Assembly: GCA_024036415.1 (NCBI GenBank)
Contig: JAMWET010001656.1
Coordinates: 389,501 to 453,500 of the forward strand
Length of the DNA stretch: 64,000 nucleotides
Direction of reading: 5' to 3'
DNA from: Prochilodus magdalenae
Lineage: Eukaryota; Chordata; Actinopteri; Characiformes; Prochilodontidae
In this document: piece by piece, positions 1-13,298 of the stretch
Layout: each line of letters starts with the position of its first letter
Numbering within the stretch: position 1 is the stretch's first letter
Position numbers and translations under genes: made by a program
The notes under the pieces: generated by a model
Database searches by the model: none
Told to the model about the DNA's origin: nothing
Seen by the model: only the letters and a program-made list of their open reading frames with translations

Positions 1-2107
1 TGCTTGTTGCAAACAAGGGTGAAAGAGGGTAACAGAAAGTCTATGTCTCAAAATTCTTTTAAACTTGAGAATTTTGCCAGCACACTCAATAAGAGAGATC
101 TCAGTCACTCCGTACTGTCTTTTAAAGTTTTTTTTTTGAGAATCCAGAGTTATTGCCTGTTTTGTTAGGCATTTATTATGATTTTCACTTTATAAATAGG
201 GCCAGGTTACTATATGATGTCTAAGACCTCATAAAATTTCAGGGAAATCCAAGACCGGATCAACCTTGGGTTTCTCTTGACCGCTTAGCAGGCAGCTCCT
301 ACAGAGCTACTTTAATTGGTTGATTATGGTATGTAAAGAAAATAATACATTTTCAGGTTTGTACATGTTTTGAGTTTATTGGAGAATTTAATCGTGTGCA
401 GCAGGTAAATTTGTCTGTGAATTGGTACCAGTTAGGCTAAAAATGACATCTCCTCTTTGCCTCACAGTGGTGTTATTAGAGAGAGAGAGACACTGAATTC
501 AGTTGTACATTTGCCACTCTTGTTTTGTACAGTGCAGTAACTCCTAAAATTCCAGTGCATATTGTCCTATTATTTTTATATACGTATATTTTGTTGCTTT
601 TTGTAATTTGTGAATGTTTTATAGGAAATTTTTTTTTTTTTTTGCCAAAACTAAAATGTTCTTTTATGTAAATAGTACTACAAATTGTGAAACTGTGAAA
701 TAAATGTTTAATTTTCTAGATGTAAAGGTATTAATGTAATAAATGTATTATTTATTTTGACGCACACGGAGCAAGTAGCCCTCATATTGTCCTCCAGTGT
801 GTACTGTGGGTAATCAGTCAGATTATTAAGTGCTAATTTATTGCATGGCTGGGAGTTATGTATTAAATAAATGCGTCCGAGTAAATAAGCACTGGGAAAA
901 TGGAATGAGCTCTGATTCTGGAATAGATGTCAACCCAGCACATCCGCCTAGAGGGGAGGGTGGAGTGTAAACAGTCACCGCAGGAAACAACATCAATATT
1001 AATAGTCAACAAATATCTCAGTATGCAAGAGAACTGTATGCATAAATACAGGGTGTGTGGTTTTCAAGGCAAAATAACCAGTCAAGTATGAATAACCAAT
1101 GAATGTGTAAATTGCTCAATGGAAATCTAAGTGATTTTGTGAGTACGATGTATTAACACATACTATTGGATAACATTTTGATGAATTAATGTAAATTAAT
1201 TAATTTATTTAATGTAAAGAGATCAGTATTATTTTAAGAATTGATGTTGAAACGACATGATGTAAATATGCAAACTCATAGGGCAGTGATCTCTAGTCTG
1301 CCCTCTAGTGAGAGCCTCCACTAACACTCGTAGTACAATAGCGAACAATACTAGCATTCCTAGCAACAATGTGAAAAGTTACAATCACAATGCGGTCGGT
1401 TGTCTATTGGAATGCATGGCCGAAAAGCTAGTAAATCTCTAGTATAGCCTTAGACTTAAGATTTTATTTTAGCTTGTATATGTGCGCTAAGCAGAAGGTC
1501 TTAACAAAATAACCCTCAAAAACACATTACTGTAGTTAATAAGGCAACTTCAGGAAAAAAAGCCTACCCACTGGAGCATGGATATGTGTGCATAGTATAA
1601 ACTCCACTTGCCCAGTTTGGTCTGGGCACCCCTGGCCAAATGACATATTGTGTTGAATTTAGAGACAAAAATAAGTAAGCTTGTACAAGAAACAAAAAGT
1701 GTTTGTCTGTAAAAGCAACTGAAAGAAGTTTTAAGGATAGAGAAAAGAACATATTTGAGCTGTTATGAGTCACACTGTAAAGCTTAAAGTAATTGATGAA
1801 AAATTTACTTGTTTACATATATATATGTTCCTTACATATTAATATCACACTCAGGCTTAAAAAGAAACTGTGACTCATTGTTTAGGTCTAGCAGATTTTC
1901 CCCATGACTGATATTTCGTAATAACATTTTGAGTGCAAAGGGAATTGTTTGCTTTTATTATCTTCCTTTGCCTTGTTAACATCTATTATGTTTATTTTCA
2001 GATCCACACCTCGCAGTTTAGAACAACACATTGTCTCTGAGTGTTAGCACAACCTTGGAAAGCTGACGATTTTGAATCATTATTCTTAATCTGTCTAATC
2101 AGTCTTA

Positions 2108-2145
2108 GCCAGTCATGTAGGGTCTAGCCAGTCATGTAGGGTCTA
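2108..2145. repeat. 19-bp tandem duplication
   Basis: GCCAGTCATGTAGGGTCTA occurs twice back to back without mismatch. Confidence 0.9.
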
Positions 2146-2879
2146 AGCAAGTTAATTATGTATTGAGACTTAACAGCTGGAAAGGTGTCGCAACTTCAAC
2201 TACAAATTTATTTATAAAGCTAAAGTGTATTAACATTTAGATGCACAAACATTTGCACAAACCTATATGGTTACCACAGAAGACTGCATATGGTAGACTG
2301 AGGGATGCACTTGAAATATTTTTTAATTAATGTCAAAAGCATCTAGATCAGTCATGCAGTCAGCCAATCATGGGGCGGCAGCACATAAAATTACACAGAC
2401 ACAGATCAAGAGCTACAATTTATGTATTGTTCAGCCATCAGAAAAAAGTTATGCATGGATATGAAGGTAAATATGATTGTAGCATGGTCGTTGGCACCGA
2501 ACGGGCGATTTTAGTGTCATGAGTCTGAGGCTACAGTGGACACAAGCTAAACAGAACTCAGGCTAATGGTAGTGGTGTAACGATGTTCTCTTAGCACATA
2601 CCGGGCCCCCAGTACCTGTCAGGAATTGTTTGAATTAACATGACAGTGAGTTTAGTGTACTTTAGAATCTTCTCCTGTGCTGTATCTGCTAATAAAAAGA
2701 GTTCCCAATAAATTAGTTAATTACACATAAAGATCAGAGTGCTGTACTGCTGTAAGCATGACCGCTGTGCACCTGGATCCACGCTTAATTGCAGATCTGT
2801 CAGTTTACGTCTACGCAACCAGCCTCCACTTTTTATCTACCTTCCACCTGTCACAGTTTCATTCAGTAAGAGTGCTTGG

Positions 2880-2882
<3 letters not shown>

Positions 2883-2933
<51 letters not shown>

Positions 2934-2938
2934 ACAGT
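2883..2938. repeat. (CA)n microsatellite
   Basis: A nearly uninterrupted run of about 28 CA units. ORFs crossing it with His/Thr repeats are artefacts. Confidence 0.97.
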
Positions 2939-5680
2939 GTTATATATGGCATGCGCAGTGGACAGCAAGGCTAGACTTATCAATGTAATTCATACTTTAG
3001 TATGAATGCTGGGTATTATCTGCCTGTTCCAGATCCCAAGCAGCACGCCCATCAGATTGGCTTTGTCACAGCTAAGAATTAAAAGGGAATAAAGAAAGAA
3101 ATGCTGTATGTCTTGGGGTGTGTGTGTGTGTTGAAGAATTAAAAGAAACTGTAAGCAAAAGTGTCTGTGTGGGTGTTTCATACATTTTCAGAGTGTCCTT
3201 GTGACATGTAGGGCTAGGTTTAGAAAATTCTTACAGTATTTAGGCTGTTTTTTGGACCATTTATATCTCAACATTGATGATTTAATGTACAAGAGTACAG
3301 TTCAAATATGAGATTTTTGTTTTCTGTTTGCTTTGGGAAATAAGAATTGTCTTACAGGGACACAACATTTCCAGCTGTTACAGATAAGCACTGTTCCTGT
3401 TTTACTGTTCCTTGTGACTGAAGCTTTTGATATTTATGGCCCAGTATTAAACCCTCTTTCACTGTCAGTTCCTCTTGCCATCGCGATACAAAAATCTAGG
3501 TTAGTGGGGTCTGCTGAGTGTTTTAGAACTTGCCGTAGTGCTTAATTTTATCATACACCTGTCTGGAAGCATTAGCACTAGTTACACTGATTTACTAATT
3601 TATTCAGGTTTTTACTTAAATTTTTCATCTGTCTGGTAGTATATCCACCTGACTAGTATTTCTGTATGTACTGACATTGAAACAAAAGAGAGAGAGTGTA
3701 AGTGAATAAAAGTTTGCATGTCTAATTTGAATAATTGAATTCATTTGACAGAGCATTTTTTTGGCTTTTTACCTTGCCCCAAATCTTGGCATGTACAGTG
3801 TCCTCTGAAAGTAACACAATGGCTAGGCCAATTCTTTATGCTATACAGAAGACATGGTTTGAGTTCAAAAGATGAATATACAAGGATAAATGTTGGTGAA
3901 GTCACTTCTTGCTTTCTATCTTTCTTGCTGTCGTGCTTTTCTATCATACGAAGCTGTCTGGCTTCAGATTCAGTCTTCAGACTCAAACCAAAAATAGAAA
4001 TGCTATTAATTGAGCTGTTAATTGTTTAAATAATTAATATTTTAGGATGCAACTGGGAAACAATAAACATCTGTGAGTATATCCAGTATTTTTGTTCACT
4101 TGAAAAATGGTCCAGGTTCAAGCAAAATGTTTTTCTATTCATTTCATTGACACCCAGTTTGCATTGTAGGAGTGGGAAACTTGGGAAACTTGGAAACCAG
4201 TCATCATGAAGCTCGAATGGTGTGTCTACAGAGATACTGACTACGTTTGAATCATTCAAAAGCTTATTACTATGCTATTACACACTTTACAAATGAACTT
4301 CTTGTGTCATGTGTTTCAGCTCTCAGTCCTGGACAACTTTGTAATTACATGTTGTTTCAGAAAATGGACTACACCTTTGCTATTTTTATCTATTCATTTA
4401 AACACTACAGCTTATTAAACCAAGATCAAAAGGTCAATCTTAATAAAACTTGGTACACATATTTGCCTAAGGCCCCTGATCAATAATCTAAAATCTTCAA
4501 TCCTTTTTGACATCATATAATAGCATGTATTTATATAAATTATCTCTTTAAGACTTTAACCCATGCTCTAATTATCTGTACACATAAGCCTTAGCCTATA
4601 TAATGTGAACACTGTTTATTATTATTATTATTATTATTAAACATTTGGATCCTTTCTGACATAATCTAAGGCCTATAATCTCACTTCTATGTGCCACAAT
4701 AGCATCTTAAGATATAAGAGCCTGTACACATAAACCACAACCACTGCTCATTATTTCCGGCAAATGAAAGGTCTTTGTCTCTCTGTTCCTGTCTCTCTTT
4801 CTCTCTCACTCTCTCCTTTACCTTATTCAGCCTGCCTGAGAACTGAATGTTTGGGTAAGCATAGCATTGCTGTCTGTGTCTTACCTGTTTTCTCACTTTC
4901 CTTCTTTGTTTTCTTTTGAACATGGTGTTCAAAATGCATTTTCATGCATTAAGCCCTGATGGTGAGCATGCAAACTGTGTGGCAGTCAGTCATGGTGGTT
5001 TCAGAGCCACTCAGCTAGAAAATTGCCTATGATGTGGATGCTGATGGTTGAGATTTGCGGCATGCTGCAGATAGGAGCCAGAGAAGAAGGTGATGATTAC
5101 ACCAGCCTGTAATTCCAGGTTGCACTTTGTTGTGTTTTCGTTGATGTGCTACATGCTTTGCTCTGTCGGTCAGCCCCACAGGGTGTCTTCTCTGTGTGAG
5201 CATGTGCATGTAAATGTACATATCCGCTGACTTTCATTTGTGTTATATGTCGGATAAGCTAATTGCAGAGGAAGGTGGATTAGGTGGAGGCTGTGAAATG
5301 GCATGGCTCTGGATTTATTCAATCCTTGGCCATCCTATTAAACCTTGTTTGTTTTCCAGCAAATTGATGTGCCTATGTGTGTGAATGGAAGCATTTGTAC
5401 TTCATTATAGAAATTACTACTGTTTCGATGTACCCCTGTACATCTGCACAGGCATGAGTTTAGGTAATGTTAGGCTTCTGTGCCAAAATGTTAGCATGTT
5501 ATTTATTTCAATGCAGTTACCTAATAGAGATTAATGTTAGGTTTCAGTTTTGCTAATCCACATAGATGATATGCCAAGTTACATTTTATAAATGCTGACA
5601 TTTTGGCACTGGTATCTGCAACGGCATACGTGAATTCCCGTGACTATTTTTTTCAGTATTTTTTTCTTTCTTTTTTTCAG

Positions 5681-5763
5681 GGAAAGCAGCTGAAGAAGAA
5701 AAAGACTGAACTGAAAGCACTGGAAGCGTTCTACAGGGAGCAGATAGCACTGCTGGAGAGAAG
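5681..5763 (+). pseudogene. chchd6: chchd6-like exon: coiled-coil segment
   Basis: Exon-like piece of a CHCHD6/MIC25-type gene, whose product is a MICOS subunit at the mitochondrial inner membrane crista junctions (family knowledge). A pyrimidine-rich tract ending in CAG comes just before it. Read from the first base it gives 27 codons, GKQLKKKKTELKALEAFY followed by REQIALLER. This aligns without gaps to the vertebrate CHCHD6 stretch with the RELESREAELRRRDTFYKEQ pattern, the end of the coiled coil before the CHCH domain. The best donor (GT at 5764) leaves two extra bases. Joined to the next piece at 16994, which reads in phase 0, this shifts the frame and gives an immediate TAG. The alternative GT at 5769 also leads to a stop. 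One lost A in the last codon would explain the phase error. Upstream exons are not seen in the window. Confidence 0.62.
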
Positions 5764-6689
5764 GTTTAGTAAATGTTGAGTTCTTTCTCTCTCTCTCTCT
5801 GTCTTACTATCTTAACATTAAAAATTTAAATAGACTATTTTTACATAAACACACATATATGCTATATTTCACTGTTCCCAGGTACCCCTCCTGATTAGTG
5901 AATTCACCTACATTAAGGTGCACTAGTTGTTGATGCCTGCAATCCTGCAATTGCGGACGTACACTTTATATAAAATCTGTAGAAAAGCATCAAGCATCAG
6001 CAATAGTATGGGGTGCTCTGGAAGAGCCACGCATAAGACTGCTGTTGCTATGCCTAGTGTCTAGTGTCACATAGAGTGTAGCTCTCCAGCCTAGGACCAT
6101 GGAGCAGCGGAAGTGCTCTAGAGTGATGGAGTGCTACAAGGGTGCTAAGCCATTTTATATTCAAGCGTGCTGAGGCTTCCTGTCACCTGTGTTTTGTTGG
6201 GACCTAGTCTAGTCTTTAACTTTGAAAATTGAAAAATTGAAAAAATTGATGATTTTTAGATTCTTTTTGTTTGTGTCTTAAAAGATTAATGCTAAGATAG
6301 CTTTCAGGTTGAACCCTCTGGCTTGTTCATCATTTCTGCTTATTGCATAAATTCCCAAATGCCACTCTCCAGCACCAAAGCAATTTTTGCCCCTTTTGCT
6401 TTTGTTTGGGTGGTGAAAGCCCTGAGATGATTGACTTTTAAAAACCTTTCTTTCCAGCTCGGTCCCTCCATATACACAAAAAATATGAAGACTTTTAGCT
6501 AACTGCTTGAAAACTTCATGTTCTACAAGGAGGGACTGAATCACAGAAAATAAGGATGCAGCTTCTGAAGCCTTATTATTTCCACTGAAAATCAGTACCA
6601 GTGGGCGATTAGCATGTCTTTATAATTAGGGACAATAAGGAATGAAGAGTATGAGACTTTGTCAATAATTGTGTGAAAGATAACACCCC

Positions 6690-7670
6690 AAAATCAGTGC
6701 CCGCAAAATATGGGACACTGCAAAATGTAAATAAAATCAAAATGCAAAATAGGCAAAACATCAGTAACATGATATGGCCTAAAAAGAGCAAACCAGTGAA
6801 GCTGATTTCAGTAGAAGATGGGTAGAGGTTCACCACTCTTGTGAAATACTAGTGCATCAGTTCAAGAATAACCTTTCCTTGGTGTAAAATACAAAAGAAC
6901 TTGGGAATTTCACTTTTCTGCATCATAACACAAGAATTTTTATATGCAAAGGACAGGGCTAATAACAGAGTATGAGATGGCCATGACCTCCACATCCTCA
7001 AGTGGAACTGCATTAAAAACAGACATGATTCTGTAGTGGAAATCAATACATGGGCTCAGGAACACTTCCAAAAACCATTGTTTCTCAACATTTTGTTGCT
7101 GCGTCCACAAATGCAAGTGAAAGCTATACCATACAAAAAAGAAACTGTATTAACAGCATCCAGAAGCGCATTAACCTTCTCTGGGCAAGAGCTCATTTAA
7201 AATTTACTGACACAAAGTGGAAAAGTGTCCCAATAAATCAAAATATTATTATTTTCCTTAATGATGTCCTCTGAACCTAAAAGTAAAGGGATGTTTTTGC
7301 TTGTTTTAAGCACACACTTCAGAATCCGCAATGGTATAAAGGTGCATTAATACACATGACATAAGTGTACAACTTGTGGTGCAGCACATGCTGTCATCTC
7401 AAAAACGTATATTTTAGAGAAGGATTGCTTACTTTAGCAAGACAGTACTAAACCAGATTCTGCATGCATTACAAAAGCATACAGTCCAGACATTTCACAC
7501 ATTGAAAGATTTGGTGCATTATAAATGGAAAAATATTACAAAGTAGACTGTTTAGCTATTGAACAGCTGAAATTCTAAATCTAGTAACAGTGGAAAACTT
7601 TCAAAATAATTGGCATCATATTGAGTGGTTTTAGCTATGTCCTAACTTCAACACTGTGTAGGTAAATACA
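6690..7670 (+). mobile_element. Decayed Tc1/mariner element (old family)
   Basis: Collinear with a common teleost Tc1-like element. It has a terminal-type stretch around 6700 (GGGACACTGCAAAATGTAAA), an ATG at 6818 followed by GGTAGAGGTTCACCACTC, then transposase segments. One gives NASESYTIQKRNCI near 7100 and LLWARAHLKFTDTKWKSV near 7180. Further on, CAGCAAGAC-like sequence (as GCAAGACAGTACTAAACC) and TTTGGTGCATTATAAA match the catalytic region. Stops and frameshifts occur throughout and the 3' end fades near 7670. It lies in a presumed chchd6 intron. Family assignment rests on remembered consensus patterns; the boundaries are approximate. Confidence 0.6.
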
Positions 7671-8653
7671 AACCTATACTTTCTTACTTTTCAACAATCC
7701 GTCATGCACACATGGAATGTGTGCCCAGGTTATTTCCCAAGTCCTACCTTGAAGTCCTATCTGTCCCTTGCTAATGGCTGGATAAAAATCATTATGGTCA
7801 TTATGCCCCAGAAGAGGGAGTCTGAAGTGCATTTACTACATCAGATGGGCTCCATCTCCACGTTTTGCTATATGCCAGTTTCATGTCTTGATTGACCCTA
7901 GTGGTGTTAAAAGAAATGAATAAAGTTACATTTAAATGGAAAGGGCTTGCTCTGCACTGTGAGGTGCAATGGTGCAGAAAGTACTTTAGGCAAAGCCTCA
8001 GAGCCATTCAACTATTGGCAAATGAAGTTGGCGCCATTCTCCAAGATTTGTGATTTTCAGTCACTCTTCGCCCACCCTCCCCCGTTGTTCATTCTTTCTC
8101 TCCCTCTATTTTCCCCCCTCTTGCTCTCTCTGAGGTCTTATCATTCGAATGCAGCAGGCAACTGGCGAGATTTGCTTTTTACAACTTCGTCTTGGCATGC
8201 TGTTGTACATAGAGCTGCTGTATTAACTGTAGCTGCACTAAAAGCAAGAGAGTAATTGGGCTTGCTTTTGATTATTCTTTAGTTAACTGTTTCTTAACTT
8301 CCTTAGTGTCCCAAAATTCTACAGTGCATTTGTTGAAGCACTGTCTTTGTGATATGAAAAGGCTATAGACAGCCCTTTTTTTGTTACTAACATAAATATG
8401 GAAGACCTTTAGTAACAGGGCAACAATCAATTGACTAGATCTTTCAAATCAATTATTGGAGGTCCTATACGAAATCAAACAGCTTAGTGATGAGTTGAAG
8501 AACTGCAAGGTTAGTCTTGTTTAGCAAACATATTTTACATTGTCATTTTAATATTAAGCAAATGCTGTAATCAAACAAAAACATTCATGTAAAAAGTATG
8601 TGCATCTGCAGGAGATTTGATAAAAATATTAAATGAAGAAAAACTTCATGCTC

Positions 8654-8660
8654 TAATAAT

Positions 8661-8700
<40 letters not shown>

Positions 8701-8715
8701 TAATAATAATAATAA
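8654..8715. repeat. (AAT)n microsatellite
   Basis: An AAT/ATA run interrupted by a poly-A block near 8691-8700. Confidence 0.95.
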
Positions 8716-11700
8716 CTGTAACAGAGTTATGCTAATGTTTCTTTACTTTTTACATCTTTTTTACGTTAAATTACTTTAAAGCTGTGCCTGGAAATTTTTT
8801 TGCAAATCTATCACAAGAGGTTGGATCATAAACTAATAGCACAACTCAAACTGACTCAAACAGACAAAATGATGATTCAAAAAAATCCCAAGTAATGCCC
8901 TCATATCACATAATAATTTGATCTGAAGTAAGCTTTTGAAAATATGTCAACTTTACAGTTGTATCACAATCACATTTTTATGATGAGTACCATTATATTT
9001 TGATCTTTTTTCAAGGACTAGTACTATTGAGTTTACAAAATACAAAAAATAGTTTACAAACAAACATGTAAAGTTGTTTACTGTTATGACAAACCATGAT
9101 AATATCCACAATATGCCCAGAAAGTCATGTAATTTATGATACCAAATATAAAAGTTTTTAATAGCGGATCAGCCACAACATTGATATGCAGCCTCCGTTT
9201 ACAAAGGAGGTTCCACTAGTTAATATATATTTAAGGACTTGCACTTTTAACATATATTATGATATAAACTACTGTGTGTTCTTTAAGACTTTAGAAATGC
9301 TTATCATTTGAATGAAGATCAGTATAAAATGACCAAACATTAAATTCATGCAGGAATGTGGGTAATCTGAAGCATTCACAAACTGCGTCTCACAACTACA
9401 AATGCGATCAAAGCTATCCAATGATGCCTGTAAACTATTGGCTGTAGCTTTGTTTACTCTCGGTATTAATGGAAGATTTTCTCTTTTGTGTTCCACCATA
9501 AGATATGTAATTTACAAAACTATTTGTACTTTCTTCAACCATCTTTTTACTTGCAACACAAGAGTTCCCAAGACACCTTTACGGGGATAATGCCTCTTTA
9601 TTTGACCCCCCCACACCCTTTCGGCTTCTTTCCCATTGTTCATTTGAGCTGTACTAAGAGGGCTGCTCACTCATTGGGTTGAATTGTTTATTTATGTTGG
9701 ACTCACTGATTTCAATGAATGTGCCCGCAATAATGAAAAACACAAAGCACTGCAAAGCAAAATATTAAAAGCAAATGGACAATGTCACGTGCGGTGCAAT
9801 TACAACCTAGTGTTATGCGGATTTTTTAGCTGTCCTGAAGAATTTTCATTTTATTTGTCTTTTCAATATTTGTATTGTGTATAGGTAGTGTTGGACCCTG
9901 TTTATGCCTCATTTTAAGCACTGCGTGCACATCCATAGCAAATAATTTAAAGGAACACTTAAATTAGTAAAATAAAAGCTGACTGAGTACATGAATTGGA
10001 CCCCACTTAATTGTATTTACTTTTACCCACATTCATTTAATTTGTTTAATTGACTTTTTACAATGTCCTAGTTTTCCTAGCATGGCTATAAAAGAGGTAT
10101 CAAAATGGTTAGACAAGAATTGCTGTAGGGCATGTGGCTTGTGGTCTGGTTTGTGTTAGTCACTTGTATTGGCTTAGTTCATGTACAGGCTGTAAGGATT
10201 AACAGCGACCTAGTGCTAATTATTATGTGATCATCATAAATAAACATTCCACTTTTGGATATTCCCCCCGCACCAAGACTATGGACCAGCTCACTGATTT
10301 CTGATAGCAAATGAGCTCAACACAGTGTGTCAGATGCTTCACTATTTATGTTTACCTCATTACAAAAAATTGTCATTTGCTAAAGGGATCATAGGCTGAC
10401 AGCAGAAGGCACACAGAATGTTTGTAGTCAGGCTTCGGCTGTGGTGTGACAGTTGGACCATGGGAGAGGGATAATACAACCAGTTGGCATGTTTTTTTAG
10501 AGTGCTGTCACATCACAGAAACGAGGATAGGTATGACAACTTCTTAGAGCAGTGGCTTCTTAGTCGTGCCATTAGCGTTAGCATCGATGGCAGGCGTGGC
10601 TGAAGCTGTCTATCTCAGGTTTGCAGGTACCAGCGGACTTTGGGAGAGTGCTTTTGGTACCGTCAGTGGGAACCTGCTTTTATCACACCAGGCATGGCTT
10701 TTTGTTTTTTGAAAGTGTTTCTCATAATCGGCTCACTTTTTTATATTCTCCTGAAGACTGAGAGTTAACACCTTGAAAAACACCAGTAAACGGCTGCATC
10801 CCGCTGTCAACGTTTTTGAATGAGCTCTGGCACACTCTAATCCCTCTAAAGCTTTCTGTGGGCTCTTCCACTCGTGCCTCCACCCCCTCTCTCCTGCTTT
10901 CACACTCTCAAGACAAGACCCCCCCTTCCTCCATTTTAGCCCCCCCCTGCTCTCTTCCTTGTCATTAGTTGCAAAGCACTTTGGAGCACTTGAGCATGGG
11001 TTTGAGATAATAATCCTCCTAAAATCCTGACAGCAAAGCTGACACAATATCGGTGGGGGCCCTCTTTCTGGAAGTTTCCTAACCAGCTTAGGCAGACTTC
11101 ACCTGGGCTGAGAAGAGAGGAGCAGTGGCAGTTTTTGCCGTTGTTGGCCTGGGGCTTGGTTGCCGACTCCAGTAAATCACAACTTCATACTTCAACATTA
11201 CTTCAAAGCTTTAGCATTTTAATTTTTGAGTTTTTTTTTAATTCCAGAAAGATTATTAATTTCTCCTGTGCGGCAGGCCGAATGAGCGCTCATGTCCAGA
11301 CCTACAGGGCTGTAATGCTGCTCTGTCTCTTTATCTACAAGGCTCTTTAGCACAGAAGTGTGCCACGCTGGAATGTCAATTTCTTTGCAGTTCAGCAAAG
11401 AAATTTAAGGGTAAACTTTAATGCAATATGAACAATTTAATACTATATGAACAATTATTTGGCTTTATCAAGAATTTATGTTTACATGTTATGTCTATAC
11501 TTCACCTTGCTATATATAGGCCTTATTTACAGGGTAGGCATTATTTACGTCAAAAGAGGACAGAATATATTATCAGAAACAAGATGTACTACAGTAGTCT
11601 ACTGTATGCCCTTTAAATGTGATATTTAAAACAATGTGGCACATTTAGAAAACCTTGTGCTATTGCACTAATTTTAAATCAAATGTATGACACCTACACA

Positions 11701-12174
11701 ACGTGCTTAGCACACACAGAATTCTGATGATGTGAATGCAGAAAACTTTGCATTAAAATAAACTGCACAAATTAACAAAAGATAATTAAGTGCTAAGTAA
11801 ACACAGCTGTCTCCAGATGTGAATGCTTCTCTTAAGAGATTATAAACAGTTGTAATAGATTGTTCTATCTATTATTTACTAGTATCCAGCGCAGACAAAG
11901 TAAGGGTTGTAAATTATAGCAAATCTTATACCATACCCAGAAAGAGGCACCCGCCAGAGTGTTAACTAGTTTTGCTCCTCTGAAATATGGCTAACACTTT
12001 ACATTAAGGTGCATGGTCTACTAGTAATTAAGGCATTTAGTAGTAAATATAAATTGATCAGAAAGTACTGAGTCATTAATCAGAAACAAATTAATGAGTC
12101 AAATATTAACAACCACAAGACTGAGTTAATCAGAATTACCTAATACATGTACTAATAATGAAGATAGAGGTAAT

Positions 12175-12600
12175 AAAGGCTTTGTTCAGTGTCTGAATTT
12201 AGCAGGAATTAATGGGTTAATTAAGCATTTTGTTGTCACAAGATTAGCGTTCTGGATTAACATGTGTATCAAAGTCACCTGTATGTTTTCTGTAGACCTG
12301 TCGTGTCATCATCTTTTCTACCTTTGTCTGGTTGGTCTGGCTGTTTAAGCGGTCCTTCTTTTTACCTGAGTTTTTACCTGTGTAAGGTCTGAAGTGTACT
12401 GTTGTTGTCTCATGTTACATTCTCTGTTTTTACCTATTGTCTATTATTCAGTATGTCCAAACGTTACTCTGACATCTTCTTGCTAGTAGTCCTAATTTTA
12501 GACAGTTATCAGTTTTAATTCAACCTTCAAGTTATACTCACTCACTCACTCACTCACTCACTCACTCACTCACTCACAAACACACACACACACACACATA

Positions 12601-12653
<53 letters not shown>

Positions 12654-12696
12654 TCCTATACACACACATTCTTATACACAGAAACACATATCTATC

Positions 12697-12766
<70 letters not shown>

Positions 12767-13298
12767 CTTTAAGTGCCAATAATCAGTAATCTATTTGTTC
12801 TATAAGAGATTAAAACATACTCTGCACAGTGCTGTATTTCGCATACTCTGACACACTTGGTGTGTTTGTTTGTTTGTGTGTGTGTGTTTACCCATTGAGA
12901 ACTAGGATAGGCTCAAACACTCCTTGCAACCCAGAGAGATTAGTGGGTTAGAAGAGTGAGTGAGTGAGTATAAATATAAGGAATAGAAGGATGAATGGTA
13001 AATGGTAACTATGGTAACTGTGAGGACCATTGTCAAAAGTGACTTTTGGACATACTAAATAATAGACAGTAGGCAGGTAGAAACAGAGAAGGTAACGTAT
13101 AACAACAACAACAATAATACACCTCAGACACAGGTAAAACAAAGGAAAACAGAAGGACTGCTTAAACAGCAACATTAACCAGACACAGGTAGAAAAGGGG
13201 TCTACAGAAAACATACAGGTGACTTTGATATACATATTATTCCAGAACACTGGTCTTGACAACAAAATGCTTAATCAACACTGAATAAAGACTTTTTA
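12175..13298. repeat. Large imperfect inverted repeat with microsatellite core
   Basis: The left arm (about 12175-12576) and right arm (about 12954-13298) are reverse complements. Shared blocks include ATTAAGCATTTTGTTGTC, ATCAAAGTCACCTGTATG directly followed by TTTTCTGTAGACC, TTTCTACC with GTCTGGTT, CTGTTTAAGC, and GTCTATTATT with AGTATGTCCAAA. The strongest part is 12216-12461 against 13044-13279, with small gaps. Both arms run into ACTC/GAGT repeats at their inner edges, and the centre is CA, CT and CA repeats. This resembles a foldback element or MITE with long terminal inverted repeats. There is no transposase and I recognise no named family. Confidence 0.8.
12535..12765. repeat. Compound microsatellite (ACTC)n-(CA)n-(CT)n-(CA)n
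   Basis: ACTC units to about 12576, CA/TA units to about 12680, CT units about 12693-12734, then CA to about 12762. It forms the core of the large inverted repeat. Confidence 0.95.

Larger units (their letters stand above)
1..5680. other. No gene recognised; AT-rich flank or upstream intron
   Basis: No exon or element could be supported. It contains a CA microsatellite (2883-2938), a 19-bp unit present twice in tandem (2108-2145), and an ATT run (about 4617-4640). AATAAA motifs near 700-745 sit in T-rich sequence, but nothing ties them to a transcript. Since the chchd6-like exons are on + and begin at 5681, this is probably intron or 5' flank of that gene. Confidence 0.4.

Noticed and set aside
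560..760. Possible 3' UTR end with AATAAA motifs
   Set aside because: T-rich sequence gives such motifs by chance, and no coding exon lies upstream in the window.
8462..8513. Exon-like piece reading EVLYEIKQLSDELKNCK before GTTAGT
   Set aside because: No pyrimidine tract before it and no match to the expected chchd6 sequence at this position.
12535..12765. CRISPR-like array
   Set aside because: Simple microsatellites without unique spacers, in an evidently vertebrate sequence.
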